A stretch of DNA of 64,000 bases from positions 1-64,000 of the forward strand of contig NZ_LS999839.1 of NCBI RefSeq assembly GCF_900564155.1, given 5' to 3'. The DNA comes from Pedobacter schmidteae. Lineage in GTDB: Bacteria > Bacteroidota > Bacteroidia > Sphingobacteriales > Sphingobacteriaceae. Each line of letters starts with the position of its first letter. Within the stretch, counting starts at the first letter, position 1. The notes under the pieces were generated by a model. That model did no database searches and was not told the origin of the DNA. It was given only the letters and a program-made list of their open reading frames with translations. Made by a program: the position numbers and the translations under genes. Shown piece by piece: positions 8,371 through 17,452 of this stretch.

Positions 8371-9933
8371 TTATTTAGCAAAAGCTACCGATCTGGTTTC
8401 CCTGATTACGGTCACTTTAATCTGTCCAGGATAGGTCATCTCTGTTTGAATCCTGTTCGAGATATCCGCTGCCAATAACTCAGCCTGCTGATCAGTCACC
8501 CTTTCACTCTCTACCACTACACGCAGCTCTCTACCTGCCTGTATGGCGAAGGTTTTTTCTACACCCGGGTAAGATAAAGCCAGTTCTTCAAGTTCTTTTA
8601 AACGTTTGATATAACTTTCAACCACCTCACGACGGGCACCCGGACGAGCACCTGATATGGCGTCACAAGCCTGGATAATTGGAGAGATCATTGAAGTCAT
8701 CTCTATCTCATCATGGTGGGCACCAATAGCATTACAAATTTCAGGGTGCTCCTTATATTTTTCGGCCAGTTGCATACCTAAAATTGCGTGTGGCAATTCA
8801 GGGTTGTCATCAGGTACTTTACCTATATCGTGTAATAATCCAGCACGTTTGGCCATTTTAGCATTTAAGCCCAGCTCGGCTGCCATAGTAGCACAGAAAT
8901 TGGCTACCTCGCGCGAGTGATGCAATAAGTTTTGTCCGTAAGAAGAACGGTAACGCATACGTCCCACCATCCTGATCAGCTCCGGATGCAGGCCGTGAAT
9001 ACCAAGATCAATCACCGTGCGCTCACCGATCTCAACAATCTCGTCTTCAATCTGTTTTTTGGTTTTGGCCACAACCTCTTCAATACGTGCCGGGTGAATC
9101 CTGCCATCTGTTACCAGACGGTGCAAAGCAAGACGGGCAATCTCCCTTCTTACCGGGTCAAAACCTGATAAGATAATCGCTTCCGGTGTATCATCTACAA
9201 TGATTTCAATACCGGTTGCAGCCTCCAATGCACGAATGTTACGTCCCTCGCGACCAATTACACGGCCTTTTATCTCATCACTTTCAATATGGAAAATTGA
9301 AACTGTATTTTCAATGGCAGCCTCAACAGCAGTACGCTGTATGGTTTGAATAACTACCTTTTTTGCTTCTTTAGTGGCAGTAAGTTTAGCCTCATCCACA
9401 ATGTCCTTTACCTGAATCATCGCCTGGGTACGGGCCTCCTGCTTCATGCTTTCTACCAGCTGGTTTCTCGCCTCGTCAGCACTTAAACCGGCAATGGTTT
9501 CCAGTTGTTTAACATGTTGGTTCTTTAACACATCAACTTCTTCCTGTTTTTTAATCGCAATTTCTGTTTGCCTTTCCAGGTTCTTTTTATGGTTGTCCAG
9601 CTCCTGTTCTTTGCGGGTAGCATTTTCTATCTTCGAATTTAAAGACTGCTCCTTTTGTTTAAGGGAGTTTTCACGTTGATTAATCTGGTTGTTTTTATTG
9701 TTTACTTCCTGCTCATGTTCAGATTTCAACTGTAAAAACTTCTCTTTAGCTTCCAGCAATCTATCCTTTTTCAAGATCTCAGCTTTGCTTTCAGCATCTT
9801 TCAGCATCTTTTTCACCTTCGTCTGGGCTGCAATCTCCTGCGTTTTCAGCAGGTTCCTCAGCAGGTACCTCCCCACCATAACCCCTACAACAAGGCCTGC
9901 CAGTACATATCCTATTATTCCTAATATTTCCAT
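8371..9933 (-). CDS. rny: Ribonuclease Y
   Basis: RNase Y is a membrane-anchored endoribonuclease that starts mRNA decay. The 520-residue protein shows the full family order: an N-terminal transmembrane helix (residues 1-22), a long Lys/Glu/Gln-rich coiled coil (about 25-200), a KH RNA-binding domain with [15 protein letters not shown] near 228, and an HD phosphohydrolase domain with HHSREVANF and [11 protein letters not shown]. Length is normal. It is the last gene of a zap-linked cluster on the minus strand and ends in a strong terminator. A structured leader precedes it. Confidence 0.96.
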   Translation of the reverse strand: MEILGIIGYVLAGLVVGVMVGRYLLRNLLKTQEIAAQTKVKKMLKDAESKAEILKKDRLLEAKEKFLQLKSEHEQEVNNKNNQINQRENSLKQKEQSLNSKIENATRKEQELDNHKKNLERQTEIAIKKQEEVDVLKNQHVKQLETIAGLSADEARNQLVESMKQEARTQAMIQVKDIVDEAKLTATKEAKKVVIQTIQRTAVEAAIENTVSIFHIESDEIKGRVIGREGRNIRALEAATGIEIIVDDTPEAIILSGFDPVRREIARLALHRLVTDGRIHPARIEEVVAKTKKQIEDEIVEIGERTVIDLGIHGLHPELIRMVGRMRYRSSYGQNLLHHSREVANFCATMAAELGLNAKMAKRAGLLHDIGKVPDDNPELPHAILGMQLAEKYKEHPEICNAIGAHHDEIEMTSMISPIIQACDAISGARPGARREVVESYIKRLKELEELALSYPGVEKTFAIQAGRELRVVVESERVTDQQAELLAADISNRIQTEMTYPGQIKVTVIRETRSVAFAK

Positions 9934-9954
9934 TCTCTATTTGTATTTATTGTT

Positions 9955-10016
9955 TAATCAGATACAATCCTAATGATCTTTATCCGCTCCTCCGGAGCTT
10001 CCATCCTATCTGATTA
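9955..10016 (-). other. Stem-loop in the rny leader (zapA-rny gap)
   Basis: A perfect 10-bp outer stem (9955-9964 with 10007-10016, TAATCAGATA / TATCTGATTA) encloses a second hairpin, GCTCC-GGA-GGAGC on the minus strand. It ends about 22 bases before the rny start, so it would lie in the mRNA leader. The rest of the gap (10017-10285) is A/T-rich with a 14-bp palindrome CTAATTATAATTAG, and no ORF. In proteobacteria the 6S RNA gene neighbours zapA, so a small RNA here should be considered. I cannot assign one. Confidence 0.4.
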
Positions 10017-10285
10017 TTTATTTCGTCGTCAATTTATATTTATATGGTTTAAAAACCATTTCCGGTTATATAAAAAAACCGCAACTAAATTTAAAAGCCC
10101 CTCGTTTTAAAAACCTCAACTAATTATAATTAGGATTTAAGTCATTTTCAGATACATAAATGCAAATGAAATACACCCTCTTAATCCTATAAATATTGAA
10201 GTGTTAAGTTTTAAAAATAGTGAAACTTAAAAATGTAGCTGCGGCTATATCTTTGTGCTAATCTTAACTTATGTAAAGAACGTAC

Positions 10286-10576
10286 TTATTTTGCAAAAAA
10301 CCCGTTTAATAAACTATCCAATTCCTCTACCTTCTCGGCAACTGCAGTATCCTGGTTCTGAACCTTGTTTTCTACCCTCAATACTGCCGTTGCATAGTGC
10401 AATACTGCCATAGAAAGCAAATCCTGCTTATCTCTAACCGCATAATTTTCTTGATAGTCTTTTATGCGCTCATTGATAATCTTGGCTGCCCGCCTTACAA
10501 TTTCTTCCTCCTCCGTATTTACCTTTAAGGGGTAGATACGATCGGAAATAGTTATTTTTATCGAGATTTCTCCCAT
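10286..10576 (-). CDS. zapA: Cell division protein ZapA
   Basis: ZapA binds FtsZ and promotes bundling of protofilaments at the division ring. The 96-residue product has the compact family fold: an N-terminal beta strand region (ISIKITISDRIYPLKV), then a helix with EEEIVRRAAKIINERIKDYQ and a C-terminal coiled coil. It follows the coiled-coil gene by 32 bp on the same strand, a pairing typical of Bacteroidota where both small proteins precede rny and follow pheT. Confidence rests on the N-terminal pattern and the context. Confidence 0.88.
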   Translation of the reverse strand: MGEISIKITISDRIYPLKVNTEEEEIVRRAAKIINERIKDYQENYAVRDKQDLLSMAVLHYATAVLRVENKVQNQDTAVAEKVEELDSLLNGFFAK

Positions 10577-10608
10577 TTCTTAGCTTTGTTTCACTTTTCA
10601 GGTATCAC

Positions 10609-10899
10609 TTATTTCTTAAGTAATACAACACACTTATCTATTTCACGCACAAAATCGTTAATTTTTTGCTTTATATCAAGTGTCTTTTCACTTGTTCCTT
10701 CAATACTCTTCGCCAGTTTCAATACCCTTAGCTTTTCTTCCAGGTCCGCATTCTTGGTTTTTGAAGTATCCAAAGCAACTTTTACCGATTCATTTTCCAG
10801 CTTAAGCAACTCATTTTCTTCTTGTAATGCTCCACAAAGCTCTATTAAACGAGCAGTTTTTTGCAATACGGAGGTTAATTGATCTGCTACTGATGACAT
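10609..10899 (-). CDS. Small coiled-coil protein, ZapB-like
   Basis: The 96-residue protein is almost entirely predicted coiled coil: heptad-like Leu/Val positions run from residue 8 to 65 (LIELCGALQEENELLKLENE), then a short C-terminal helix. No signal peptide is present. It sits directly upstream of zapA and downstream of pheT on one strand, so a division role like ZapB is plausible, but that is inference from context and shape because coiled coils match weakly to many families. Confidence 0.6.
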   Translation of the reverse strand: MSSVADQLTSVLQKTARLIELCGALQEENELLKLENESVKVALDTSKTKNADLEEKLRVLKLAKSIEGTSEKTLDIKQKINDFVREIDKCVVLLKK

Positions 10900-10920
10900 G
10901 AATAAATATTTATTATTTTT

Positions 10921-13320
10921 TTATTTTCTAATTTCTGCTTTTGCTGTTTGTGCTAAGTTATGAATAATCTTTTGCATAACCGCATCAATCTGTTTATCGG
11001 TCAAAGTTTGCTCCTCATCCTGAATGGTAAAATTCAATGCATAAGATTTTTTACCCTCAGGCAGCTTATCGCCAACATATACATCAAATACCTGTACATT
11101 CTTTACCAGCTTTTTCTCTGTTTTAAATACAATTGTTTTTAAAACATCAAAAGTTACAGCAGTGTCTACCAGCATAGATAAGTCTCTTCTTACCGCCGGG
11201 TATTTAGGAACTTCCTTGTTGATGATCTTGTTCTTTCTAACCAGATCCAGTAATAAAGCCCAATCAAAGTCGGCATAGTAAACTTCTCTATCCACATCGG
11301 CTTTCTTTCTGTCGGCCACTGTAGCTGCACCAAAACTAACAATTACCTTATCGCCTCTGAAATATTTCAAACCAAAGGCAAAGTTCTCGTCTTTGAGTTC
11401 ATCTGACTGGTAAGTATGAATACCCAAACGACCAATAATAGCATCAACCGCAGCTTTCAGGTGATAAAAACTAACCGGTGCAGGTTTTTGATTCCATTGT
11501 TCGGTTTGGTTATTACCCGAAAGTAAAACCAATAAACGTGGACGTTCTACATATTTATCGTTAATCAGGTGGTAGGTTTTACCAAATTCATAAAACTTAA
11601 TATCGGCAGTCTTCCTATTTTGATTGTAAGTAACGCTCTCCAACGCAGGCATTAACAACTCCTGGCGCATCACATTCAGATCAGAACTCAATGGATTTAA
11701 GATCTGAACCGCTTCTTCAGGATTTTTTGAATAGGCCCCTTTAGTCAAAGAGTTACACCAAATCTCCAAAAAGCCATTAGCGGTCAGCATATCCGCAATT
11801 ACATGCTGTGTTTGCTCTTTGTCGGGCTTGGCACTATACGACAATGAGGCATTTATTTTACTTGGAATTTCGATGTTATTGTAACCGTAAATCCTCAATA
11901 CCTCTTCGGTAATGTCACACTCGCGCGTTACATCTACCTTAAAAGCAGGAACTTTTAAGCTCAAGCCCTCAGCAGTCTCGGCTGCCACAGTGATCCCTAA
12001 AGCGACTATAATTGCTTTAATCTCTTCAGCGGGAATATCAGCACCAATTAATCTGGTAATTCCCTGATATTTTACCTCCACCTCAAATGGTTGCACCGGA
12101 GTAGGGTAAATATCTGAAACCGGAGAAGCAATTTTTCCACCACCTAGCTCAGCAATCAATAATGCTGCGCGTTTTAAAGCAACAATCGTCATATCCGGAT
12201 CTGTACCACGTTCAAATCTAAACGAGGCATCGGTTTTTAAACCATGACGTTTAGAGGTTTTACGTACAGATACCGCATTAAAATAAGCACTTTCTAAAAA
12301 TATATTGGTGGTGGTTTCGCTTACACCCGAGTTTTTGCCTCCAAAAACCCCCGCAATACACATTGGTTCTTCGGCATTGCAAATCATCAGGTCTTCGGCC
12401 GACAACTTACGTTCTACTCCATCAAGCGTTACAAAAGGAGTTCCTTCAGCACATTTCTTAACCCTTACTTTTCCACCTTTAATCTGATCGGCATCAAAAG
12501 CGTGCAATGGTACACCCAGATCATGTAACACATAATTGGTAATGTCTACAATATTGTTTATTGGTCTGATGCCAATTACTTTCAGTTTATCCTGCAACCA
12601 CTCTGGCGAAGCCTGAACGGTAACACCGCTGATAGTTACACTGCTATACCGCGGACAAGCAGATCCATCTTCAACGGCTACATCAATCAGCAAATCAGAG
12701 TTTTCAGCTTTGAACCCCGAAACATCAGGCATTTGAATATTTGTACGTAAGTAAGCGGCCAAGTCCCGGGCCACACCTAAATGTGATGCTGCATCGGCCC
12801 TGTTTGGGGTAAGTCCTATTTCGAAAAGATAATCATCTTCCAGATTGAAATATGCTTTTGCAGTAGTACCTACCACTGCCGCGTCAGGCAATACCATAAT
12901 CCCATCATGAGAAACGCCTAAACCAATCTCATCTTCCGCACAAATCATACCTTCTGATGCTTCCCCTCTTATTTTTGATTTATTGATTTTAAAAGGCTCA
13001 CCCTCATTTGGATAAACGGTAGTACCAACAGTAGCCACAACAACTTTTTGTCCCTGAGCTACGTTAGGTGCACCACACACAATTTGCAAAGCCTCGGCTC
13101 CGCCAACATCAACCGTAGTTACGCGTAATCTATCAGCATTGGGGTGTTGTACACAACTTAACACATGACCAATAACCAATCCTTCCAGTCCACCTGCAAT
13201 AGGTTGTACTGTCTCCAGGCTTTCCACTTCTAATCCTATATTGGTCAATATCAGGGATAGTTCCTGCGGTGTTTTATCTGTTTGAATGAATTGCTTAAGC
13301 CAATTGTATGATATCTTCAT
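10921..13320 (-). CDS. pheT: Phenylalanine-tRNA ligase beta subunit
   Basis: PheT is the beta subunit of the heterotetrameric PheRS, which charges tRNA-Phe and edits misacylated tRNA. The 799-residue length is normal. In order I see the N-terminal tRNA-binding OB-fold (GHVLSCVQHPNADRLRVTTVDVG, about 50-75), the B3/B4 editing domain (PINNIVDITNYVLHDLGVPLHAFDADQIKGG shortened here as NIVDITNYVLHDLG), the B5 domain, the catalytic-like core and the anticodon-binding FDX-ACB domain at the C-terminus (KYPAVRRDLSMLVD). pheS is not in the window. The gene leads a minus-strand run with the two small division genes. Confidence 0.97.
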   Translation of the reverse strand: MKISYNWLKQFIQTDKTPQELSLILTNIGLEVESLETVQPIAGGLEGLVIGHVLSCVQHPNADRLRVTTVDVGGAEALQIVCGAPNVAQGQKVVVATVGTTVYPNEGEPFKINKSKIRGEASEGMICAEDEIGLGVSHDGIMVLPDAAVVGTTAKAYFNLEDDYLFEIGLTPNRADAASHLGVARDLAAYLRTNIQMPDVSGFKAENSDLLIDVAVEDGSACPRYSSVTISGVTVQASPEWLQDKLKVIGIRPINNIVDITNYVLHDLGVPLHAFDADQIKGGKVRVKKCAEGTPFVTLDGVERKLSAEDLMICNAEEPMCIAGVFGGKNSGVSETTTNIFLESAYFNAVSVRKTSKRHGLKTDASFRFERGTDPDMTIVALKRAALLIAELGGGKIASPVSDIYPTPVQPFEVEVKYQGITRLIGADIPAEEIKAIIVALGITVAAETAEGLSLKVPAFKVDVTRECDITEEVLRIYGYNNIEIPSKINASLSYSAKPDKEQTQHVIADMLTANGFLEIWCNSLTKGAYSKNPEEAVQILNPLSSDLNVMRQELLMPALESVTYNQNRKTADIKFYEFGKTYHLINDKYVERPRLLVLLSGNNQTEQWNQKPAPVSFYHLKAAVDAIIGRLGIHTYQSDELKDENFAFGLKYFRGDKVIVSFGAATVADRKKADVDREVYYADFDWALLLDLVRKNKIINKEVPKYPAVRRDLSMLVDTAVTFDVLKTIVFKTEKKLVKNVQVFDVYVGDKLPEGKKSYALNFTIQDEEQTLTDKQIDAVMQKIIHNLAQTAKAEIRK

Positions 13321-13343
13321 GTTACGCGTTCAAAAATAAAACG

Positions 13344-13351
13344 CAAAGATA
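13344..13351 (-). promoter_or_regulatory. Probable pheT promoter (-7 element TATCTTTG)
   Basis: On the minus strand TATCTTTG matches the Bacteroidota -7 consensus TAnnTTTG exactly, 24 bp before the pheT ATG. A second match, TATTTTTG, lies at 13331-13338. The upstream -33 region has only a weak TTT. The predicted leader is under 20 bases. Confidence 0.45.
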
Positions 13352-13411
13352 TTATTTAATGCTGAAAGCGGAAAGGGCAAAAACCCCTGCAGAAATTAAA
13401 AAAACAAATTG

Positions 13412-13603
13412 TTAATGGAAACGCATGTTGCTCAGGATTGCTACACACGCACCGGCCCCAACCACCAGGAGTATTACACCAATGATCAGCAACCTTAATG
13501 CGGGTTTCAACGGCTGATCCTTTACAGCTTTAACAATCAGCTGAATGAATCCAACCAGTAACAAAATACCTACAGCAACCCAATAAAGTAAAAAAACTGC
13601 CAT
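13412..13603 (-). CDS. Small two-helix membrane protein
   Basis: This 63-residue protein consists of two hydrophobic helices (about residues 3-25 and 37-58) joined by a short Lys-containing loop (KAVKDQPLKP). I do not recognise a family. It starts 29 bp after the radical SAM gene on the same strand and is probably the last gene of the radC-to-13.4 kb run, so it may be an accessory of the adjacent lipid-type enzymes. That association is inference from spacing only. Confidence 0.55.
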   Translation of the reverse strand: MAVFLLYWVAVGILLLVGFIQLIVKAVKDQPLKPALRLLIIGVILLVVGAGACVAILSNMRFH

Positions 13604-13632
13604 ATCACGTCTTAGTTTATCAACAAATCTAA

Positions 13633-15024
13633 CTAATTCAAATTGAGTTTTTCCCTGATCCCGTCTATTTTATGATCCCTGTAAAAGATGTTCATGGTTT
13701 CAAACGGTATCAGCTTCATTTTATCACTTACAATATGTACACATGATTTTTTAACAGCACGAACATCAAAATCGAGGGGATCCATAAAATTCATAATAAT
13801 AATCCTGAATAGGTTATTGTAGTTCAGATGATCTGACTGTACCCTGGGCAGGCAACACATCAGCTCTCCAAAAGTCCCCTCGGCACAATCAACAGACACC
13901 CCCGTGCTAAATAAATTAAGCATATGTGCTTTCAATCGCTCATCGTGCTCAAAAACAATGGTATTTTTTGAATTGTTCAACAGATCTTCAGGGTTAATCA
14001 GATGGGTCATCGGAATCACCTCATTATCCAGTTTCAATGCATAAGCCATGCAAAGCGCATCGGGGTTACAAGGTACCGGAATCAAATCCTGAGGGGTAAA
14101 TATCGGATACTGCTCATATATTTTACGACGCACCTCCGTCAGTGTTATTCTGCCAGCCTGATCATTGTAATTGTCATTTCTGCCGGCTACCTGCGTAGGC
14201 TGAAAAGTTACGCCGCGTACACATTTTTGCTTTAAAGCATAATCCAGTATATCACCAATTTCATGATCATTCACACCTTTCTGTAAGGTAACCACCAACG
14301 TTGTCGAAACGTTAAACTGATTTAAATGATCCAAGGCTTTCTTCCTCACCTCAGTCAAATCCTCTCCCCTCATTTTTTCAAGTACCTCGGCACTAAAACT
14401 ATCAAATTGCAGATAAATTTCGAAATCGGGCATATACGAAGCCAGCTTTTCTACAAAACTAATATCCTTTGCAATCCGGATTCCATTGGTATTTACCATC
14501 AAATGCTTAATGGGCTTAGTCTTGGCCAGGTCCAATATCTTAAAAAAATCGGGATGAACTGTCGGCTCACCACCCGAAAGTTGCACCACATCAGGCTCAC
14601 CTTCATTGGCCACAACCACATCCAACATCGTATTGATTTCTTCGAGCGTACGATGCCGACCATAATTTGGCGACGACATGGCATAACAAGTAGGGCAACT
14701 TAAATTACACCTATCGGTCACTTCTATAACAGTGAGACAAGAGTGCTGCTCGTGATCAGTACACAAACCACAATCGTAGGGACAACCATAATGCACTTTT
14801 GTATTGAACTTAAGCGGCATTTCCGACTGCTTATTATAATTTCTGATCTGCTTATAATACTCTACATCATCAGCAATCATCACCTTACTATCGCCATGCG
14901 TCCTACAATGTTTCAACATAAAAACCTGTTCATTTTGAAACACAATCTTGGCGTCGCAAAGTATTAAACATTCGGGGCAAAGACTTTTGGTATAGTCGTA
15001 ATAAATATAATCTCTTGTTTTCAT
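13633..15024 (-). CDS. Radical SAM enzyme, Tes/MSS-like (membrane-lipid type)
   Basis: The 463-residue protein has the radical SAM cluster C106-x3-C110-x2-C113 and GGEP at 151-154. It also carries extra Cys groups before and after: CPEC (16-19) and C23, C40 in CRTHG, CPYDCGLC (81-88), C96, C319, C325, C380, C390, C391 and C428. The arrangement CPEC, C-x-x-HG, CP-x-DCGLC-x3-H, then the SAM motif is what I recall for archaeal tetraether synthase Tes (GDGT-MAS) and bacterial membrane-spanning lipid synthases, which couple lipid tails by C-C bond formation. It starts 10 bp after an Lgt-like gene. Function here is inferred; other multi-cluster radical SAM families are possible. Confidence 0.7.
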   Translation of the reverse strand: MKTRDYIYYDYTKSLCPECLILCDAKIVFQNEQVFMLKHCRTHGDSKVMIADDVEYYKQIRNYNKQSEMPLKFNTKVHYGCPYDCGLCTDHEQHSCLTVIEVTDRCNLSCPTCYAMSSPNYGRHRTLEEINTMLDVVVANEGEPDVVQLSGGEPTVHPDFFKILDLAKTKPIKHLMVNTNGIRIAKDISFVEKLASYMPDFEIYLQFDSFSAEVLEKMRGEDLTEVRKKALDHLNQFNVSTTLVVTLQKGVNDHEIGDILDYALKQKCVRGVTFQPTQVAGRNDNYNDQAGRITLTEVRRKIYEQYPIFTPQDLIPVPCNPDALCMAYALKLDNEVIPMTHLINPEDLLNNSKNTIVFEHDERLKAHMLNLFSTGVSVDCAEGTFGELMCCLPRVQSDHLNYNNLFRIIIMNFMDPLDFDVRAVKKSCVHIVSDKMKLIPFETMNIFYRDHKIDGIREKLNLN

Positions 15025-15034
15025 TAGGATGAGT

Positions 15035-15793
15035 CTACATTTTTAATTGCTGATGAGCTGTTACACGTTTTATGGTCCGGATAATGAACTTATAATAATA
15101 CAGAAATATAAACAAAGCAGACCAATGTATACTGCTTAAATTTAAAAATAAAGGATGATAAGGTTTAATAAACTCTACCAGAAAGCGGTACAGAAAATAA
15201 AGCACCATAAACAATTTGAACCGATCACCATTCAGCATCTCTCTTTTCCTAATGGAGACAAACAAGCCCAGCAACAACAGCATATAGATCATTTCGTACA
15301 AGGCTACAGGATGTCTTTTCAGCCCGTCGCCCAGATCCATTCCAAAACAAAAAGAAGTTTCTATGCCATACACAGGTTCGTCAACTCCCATCAAAAAGCA
15401 GCCTATGCGCCCAATAAACAGCGCCACAACAATGGGGACAACATAAATATCTCCTGATGCAATTTTTACACCTATTACTTTTTTGATCAGCTCAACACCA
15501 AACAGGCCGCCTAAAAATCCGCCGGCAATTGTTTTACTTTGATATAAAACGCTAAAAGTAAGCCGACTTAAATCCTGTGGCGTTTCCAACACAGCTACAA
15601 CCCTGGAACCAATCAAAGCGCCAATCATTGCCCCCAGCATAATCCATAAACGATTTTCATCAGAAATGGGATCCTGAATACCTCGCTTCAAAAAATAATA
15701 AAGCCTTACGCCTATAAAAAAAGCAAGCAGCTCAAAAATGTAGTGCCAATGGTATAACTCACCAAAAAGTTTGAACTGAACAGGGAAGGTCAC
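15035..15793 (-). CDS. Lgt-like integral membrane protein (prolipoprotein diacylglyceryl transferase family)
   Basis: Lgt transfers diacylglycerol from phosphatidylglycerol to the lipobox Cys. This 252-residue homologue has about seven transmembrane helices and recognisable family landmarks: GRIG (128-131), RHPVALYE (160-167) and YRFLVEF (202-208). The signature GR-x-GN-F is altered to GRIGCF, so the Asn is Cys132, and the position of the essential His in E. coli (GGMSFHGG) reads Leu94 in AGGFLGG. Either it is a divergent Lgt or, more likely, a paralogue handling another lipid substrate. It is followed after 10 bp by the radical SAM gene. Residue equivalences are from memory of the E. coli enzyme. 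Confidence 0.75.
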   Translation of the reverse strand: MTFPVQFKLFGELYHWHYIFELLAFFIGVRLYYFLKRGIQDPISDENRLWIMLGAMIGALIGSRVVAVLETPQDLSRLTFSVLYQSKTIAGGFLGGLFGVELIKKVIGVKIASGDIYVVPIVVALFIGRIGCFLMGVDEPVYGIETSFCFGMDLGDGLKRHPVALYEMIYMLLLLGLFVSIRKREMLNGDRFKLFMVLYFLYRFLVEFIKPYHPLFLNLSSIHWSALFIFLYYYKFIIRTIKRVTAHQQLKM

Positions 15794-15809
15794 GCTTATC
15801 TGGAAATCA

Positions 15810-16655
15810 CTATTTGAAAAACAATCTTGCCATGACCGGTAAGTGATCAGATGGATATTTCTGATCCTTACTATCCGTCAGCACACCGAATTTTTGCACA
15901 TTGAAACTCTTATTTACAAAGATGTAGTCAATTTTTTCTTTTAAAGGCGCATTAAACTTAAAGGCATTAAATGTACCCTCAGGTCCATAAGCAGGCTCAA
16001 CTGTGGCCTCCTTAGCATCTGTTAAAAAGCTCTTTATAGTGGCAATGGCTTCCGTTTCGGGCGTAACATTCAAATCCCCCGTTAATACAACAGGTAACGT
16101 TGGTGCAATTTCCATAATCTTCTGCTTAATCAACTTAGCCGATTCTATCCTTGCCGTTACACCTACATGGTCGTAATGGGTATTAAAAACTATAAAATCT
16201 TTTTTGTTCCATTTATCATACAGTTTTACCCAGGTACAAATCCGTACTATTGCTGCGTCCCAACCTTTAGACGGTCGATCGGGGGTTTCTGACAACCAAA
16301 AGGTACCGCCATCTTTTTTACTGAACCTGCTTTTGTCATAATATATAGCCGAAAACTCTCCATCACGTTTACCGTCTGTACGCCCTACGCCTACCATATC
16401 AAAATTTGTATTTTCCAGTAGCTGGTCAACCTGCAAAGCGAGGGCTTCCTGCACGCATAAAATATCGGCATCGTGGAACTTCACCAGGGCCTTAACATTA
16501 TCTTTTCTAAGTGGCCAGGCATTTACACCATCCTGTGTATTGTTGTATCGGATGTTGTAACTCATTACATTGATGTAATTTGCCGGTTTTCTTTGCGCAT
16601 TTGCCGTTAATGTCAACAGCAATATAGCTATACTTAATTTGATGGTTGATTTCAT
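15810..16655 (-). CDS. Exported endonuclease/exonuclease/phosphatase (EEP) family hydrolase
   Basis: The 281-residue protein has a signal peptide cleaved near TANAQ (residue 20). It shows the EEP metal-dependent phosphodiesterase motifs in order: MSYNIRYN (31-38), QEA near 70, NTHYDH, GDLN and the terminal SDHLPV. Members hydrolyse nucleic acids, phospholipid headgroups or inositol phosphates; the periplasmic location argues against a DNA repair role. It lies 16 bp upstream of the Lgt-like gene and 23 bp after radC on the same strand, so it may be co-expressed with both. Confidence 0.85.
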   Translation of the reverse strand: MKSTIKLSIAILLLTLTANAQRKPANYINVMSYNIRYNNTQDGVNAWPLRKDNVKALVKFHDADILCVQEALALQVDQLLENTNFDMVGVGRTDGKRDGEFSAIYYDKSRFSKKDGGTFWLSETPDRPSKGWDAAIVRICTWVKLYDKWNKKDFIVFNTHYDHVGVTARIESAKLIKQKIMEIAPTLPVVLTGDLNVTPETEAIATIKSFLTDAKEATVEPAYGPEGTFNAFKFNAPLKEKIDYIFVNKSFNVQKFGVLTDSKDQKYPSDHLPVMARLFFK

Positions 16656-16678
16656 TCCTCCAAGTTACAGCTTCCATG

Positions 16679-17377
16679 TTAAATTAAACCCTCATCTCTG
16701 AAACTATAAAATAATTTATCCGTTACAATTAAATGATCCAACACATATAAATCAAGCAATTTACCCGACTCAACCAGCTTTTTTGTCAGACTGATATCCT
16801 GCTGACTGGGCTTTAGTCTTCCTGAAGGATGATTATGCGCCAGTATGATATAAGCAGCATTGTGCTCAATAGCCGTTTTAAAGATAATTTTCGGATCAGC
16901 CACCGTCCCTGCCAAACCGCCTTTACTGATGAGCTGCTTGCCGATAACGTATGTAGCCTGGTTCAGCAACAATATCCAGAACTCCTCATGATTCAGATCG
17001 GCAAAAACAGGGCGCAATAGCTGCATGGCATCTACTGAGGTAGTTATTTGAGCTACATCACTTCCGCCGGTTTCTTTTCTCCGTCTGCCCAGTTCCAATG
17101 CAGCAACAATAGCAATGGCTTTTGCTTCGCCAATTCCTTTAAATTTCGAAAGATCCTTTACGGTTACTTTGCCCAGCGCATCAAGGTCGTTGTTGTAAAA
17201 AGCCAAAATCCGTTTACTCAGGTCAACCGCTGTTTCATGTTTATTACCCGAACCAATTAAAATAGCAATTAGTTCCGCATCCGTAAGATGCCTCCTGCCA
17301 TTGATCAATAATTTTTCGCGTGGCCTGTCGGCTTCAGCCCACATTTTGATGCCTATCTTTTCCTGGTACTGGCGCAT
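16679..17377 (-). CDS. radC: RadC family JAB/MPN protein
   Basis: The 232-residue protein has an N-terminal helix-hairpin-helix region (FKGIGEAKAIAIVAALELGRR) and the C-terminal JAMM metalloprotease-like motif HNHPSGRLKPSQQD around residues 184-197. Despite its name the family's role in DNA repair is unproven. It begins only about 15 bp after the rpsT terminator and is followed closely by the EEP gene. No clear promoter is visible between terminator and start. Confidence 0.92.
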   Translation of the reverse strand: MRQYQEKIGIKMWAEADRPREKLLINGRRHLTDAELIAILIGSGNKHETAVDLSKRILAFYNNDLDALGKVTVKDLSKFKGIGEAKAIAIVAALELGRRRKETGGSDVAQITTSVDAMQLLRPVFADLNHEEFWILLLNQATYVIGKQLISKGGLAGTVADPKIIFKTAIEHNAAYIILAHNHPSGRLKPSQQDISLTKKLVESGKLLDLYVLDHLIVTDKLFYSFRDEGLI

Positions 17378-17392
17378 AGCTCATTTTTGTTG

Positions 17393-17430
17393 TAAACAAA
17401 AAAAACGGGATATGCATTGCATATCCCGTT
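17393..17430 (-). terminator. Rho-independent terminator of rpsT
   Basis: A perfect 12-bp stem (17404-17415 with 17419-17430, AACGGGATATGC / GCATATCCCGTT) with a 3-base loop is followed on the minus strand by a run of T. It lies 22 bp after the S20 stop codon. Confidence 0.88.
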
Positions 17431-17452
17431 CAATATTATTGTAAAGCTATAT

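Noticed and set aside
10245..10255. TATCTTTG promoter-like match on the + strand inside the zapA-rny gap
   Set aside because: It points into zapA antisense and has no TTG at the right distance; no + strand gene follows.
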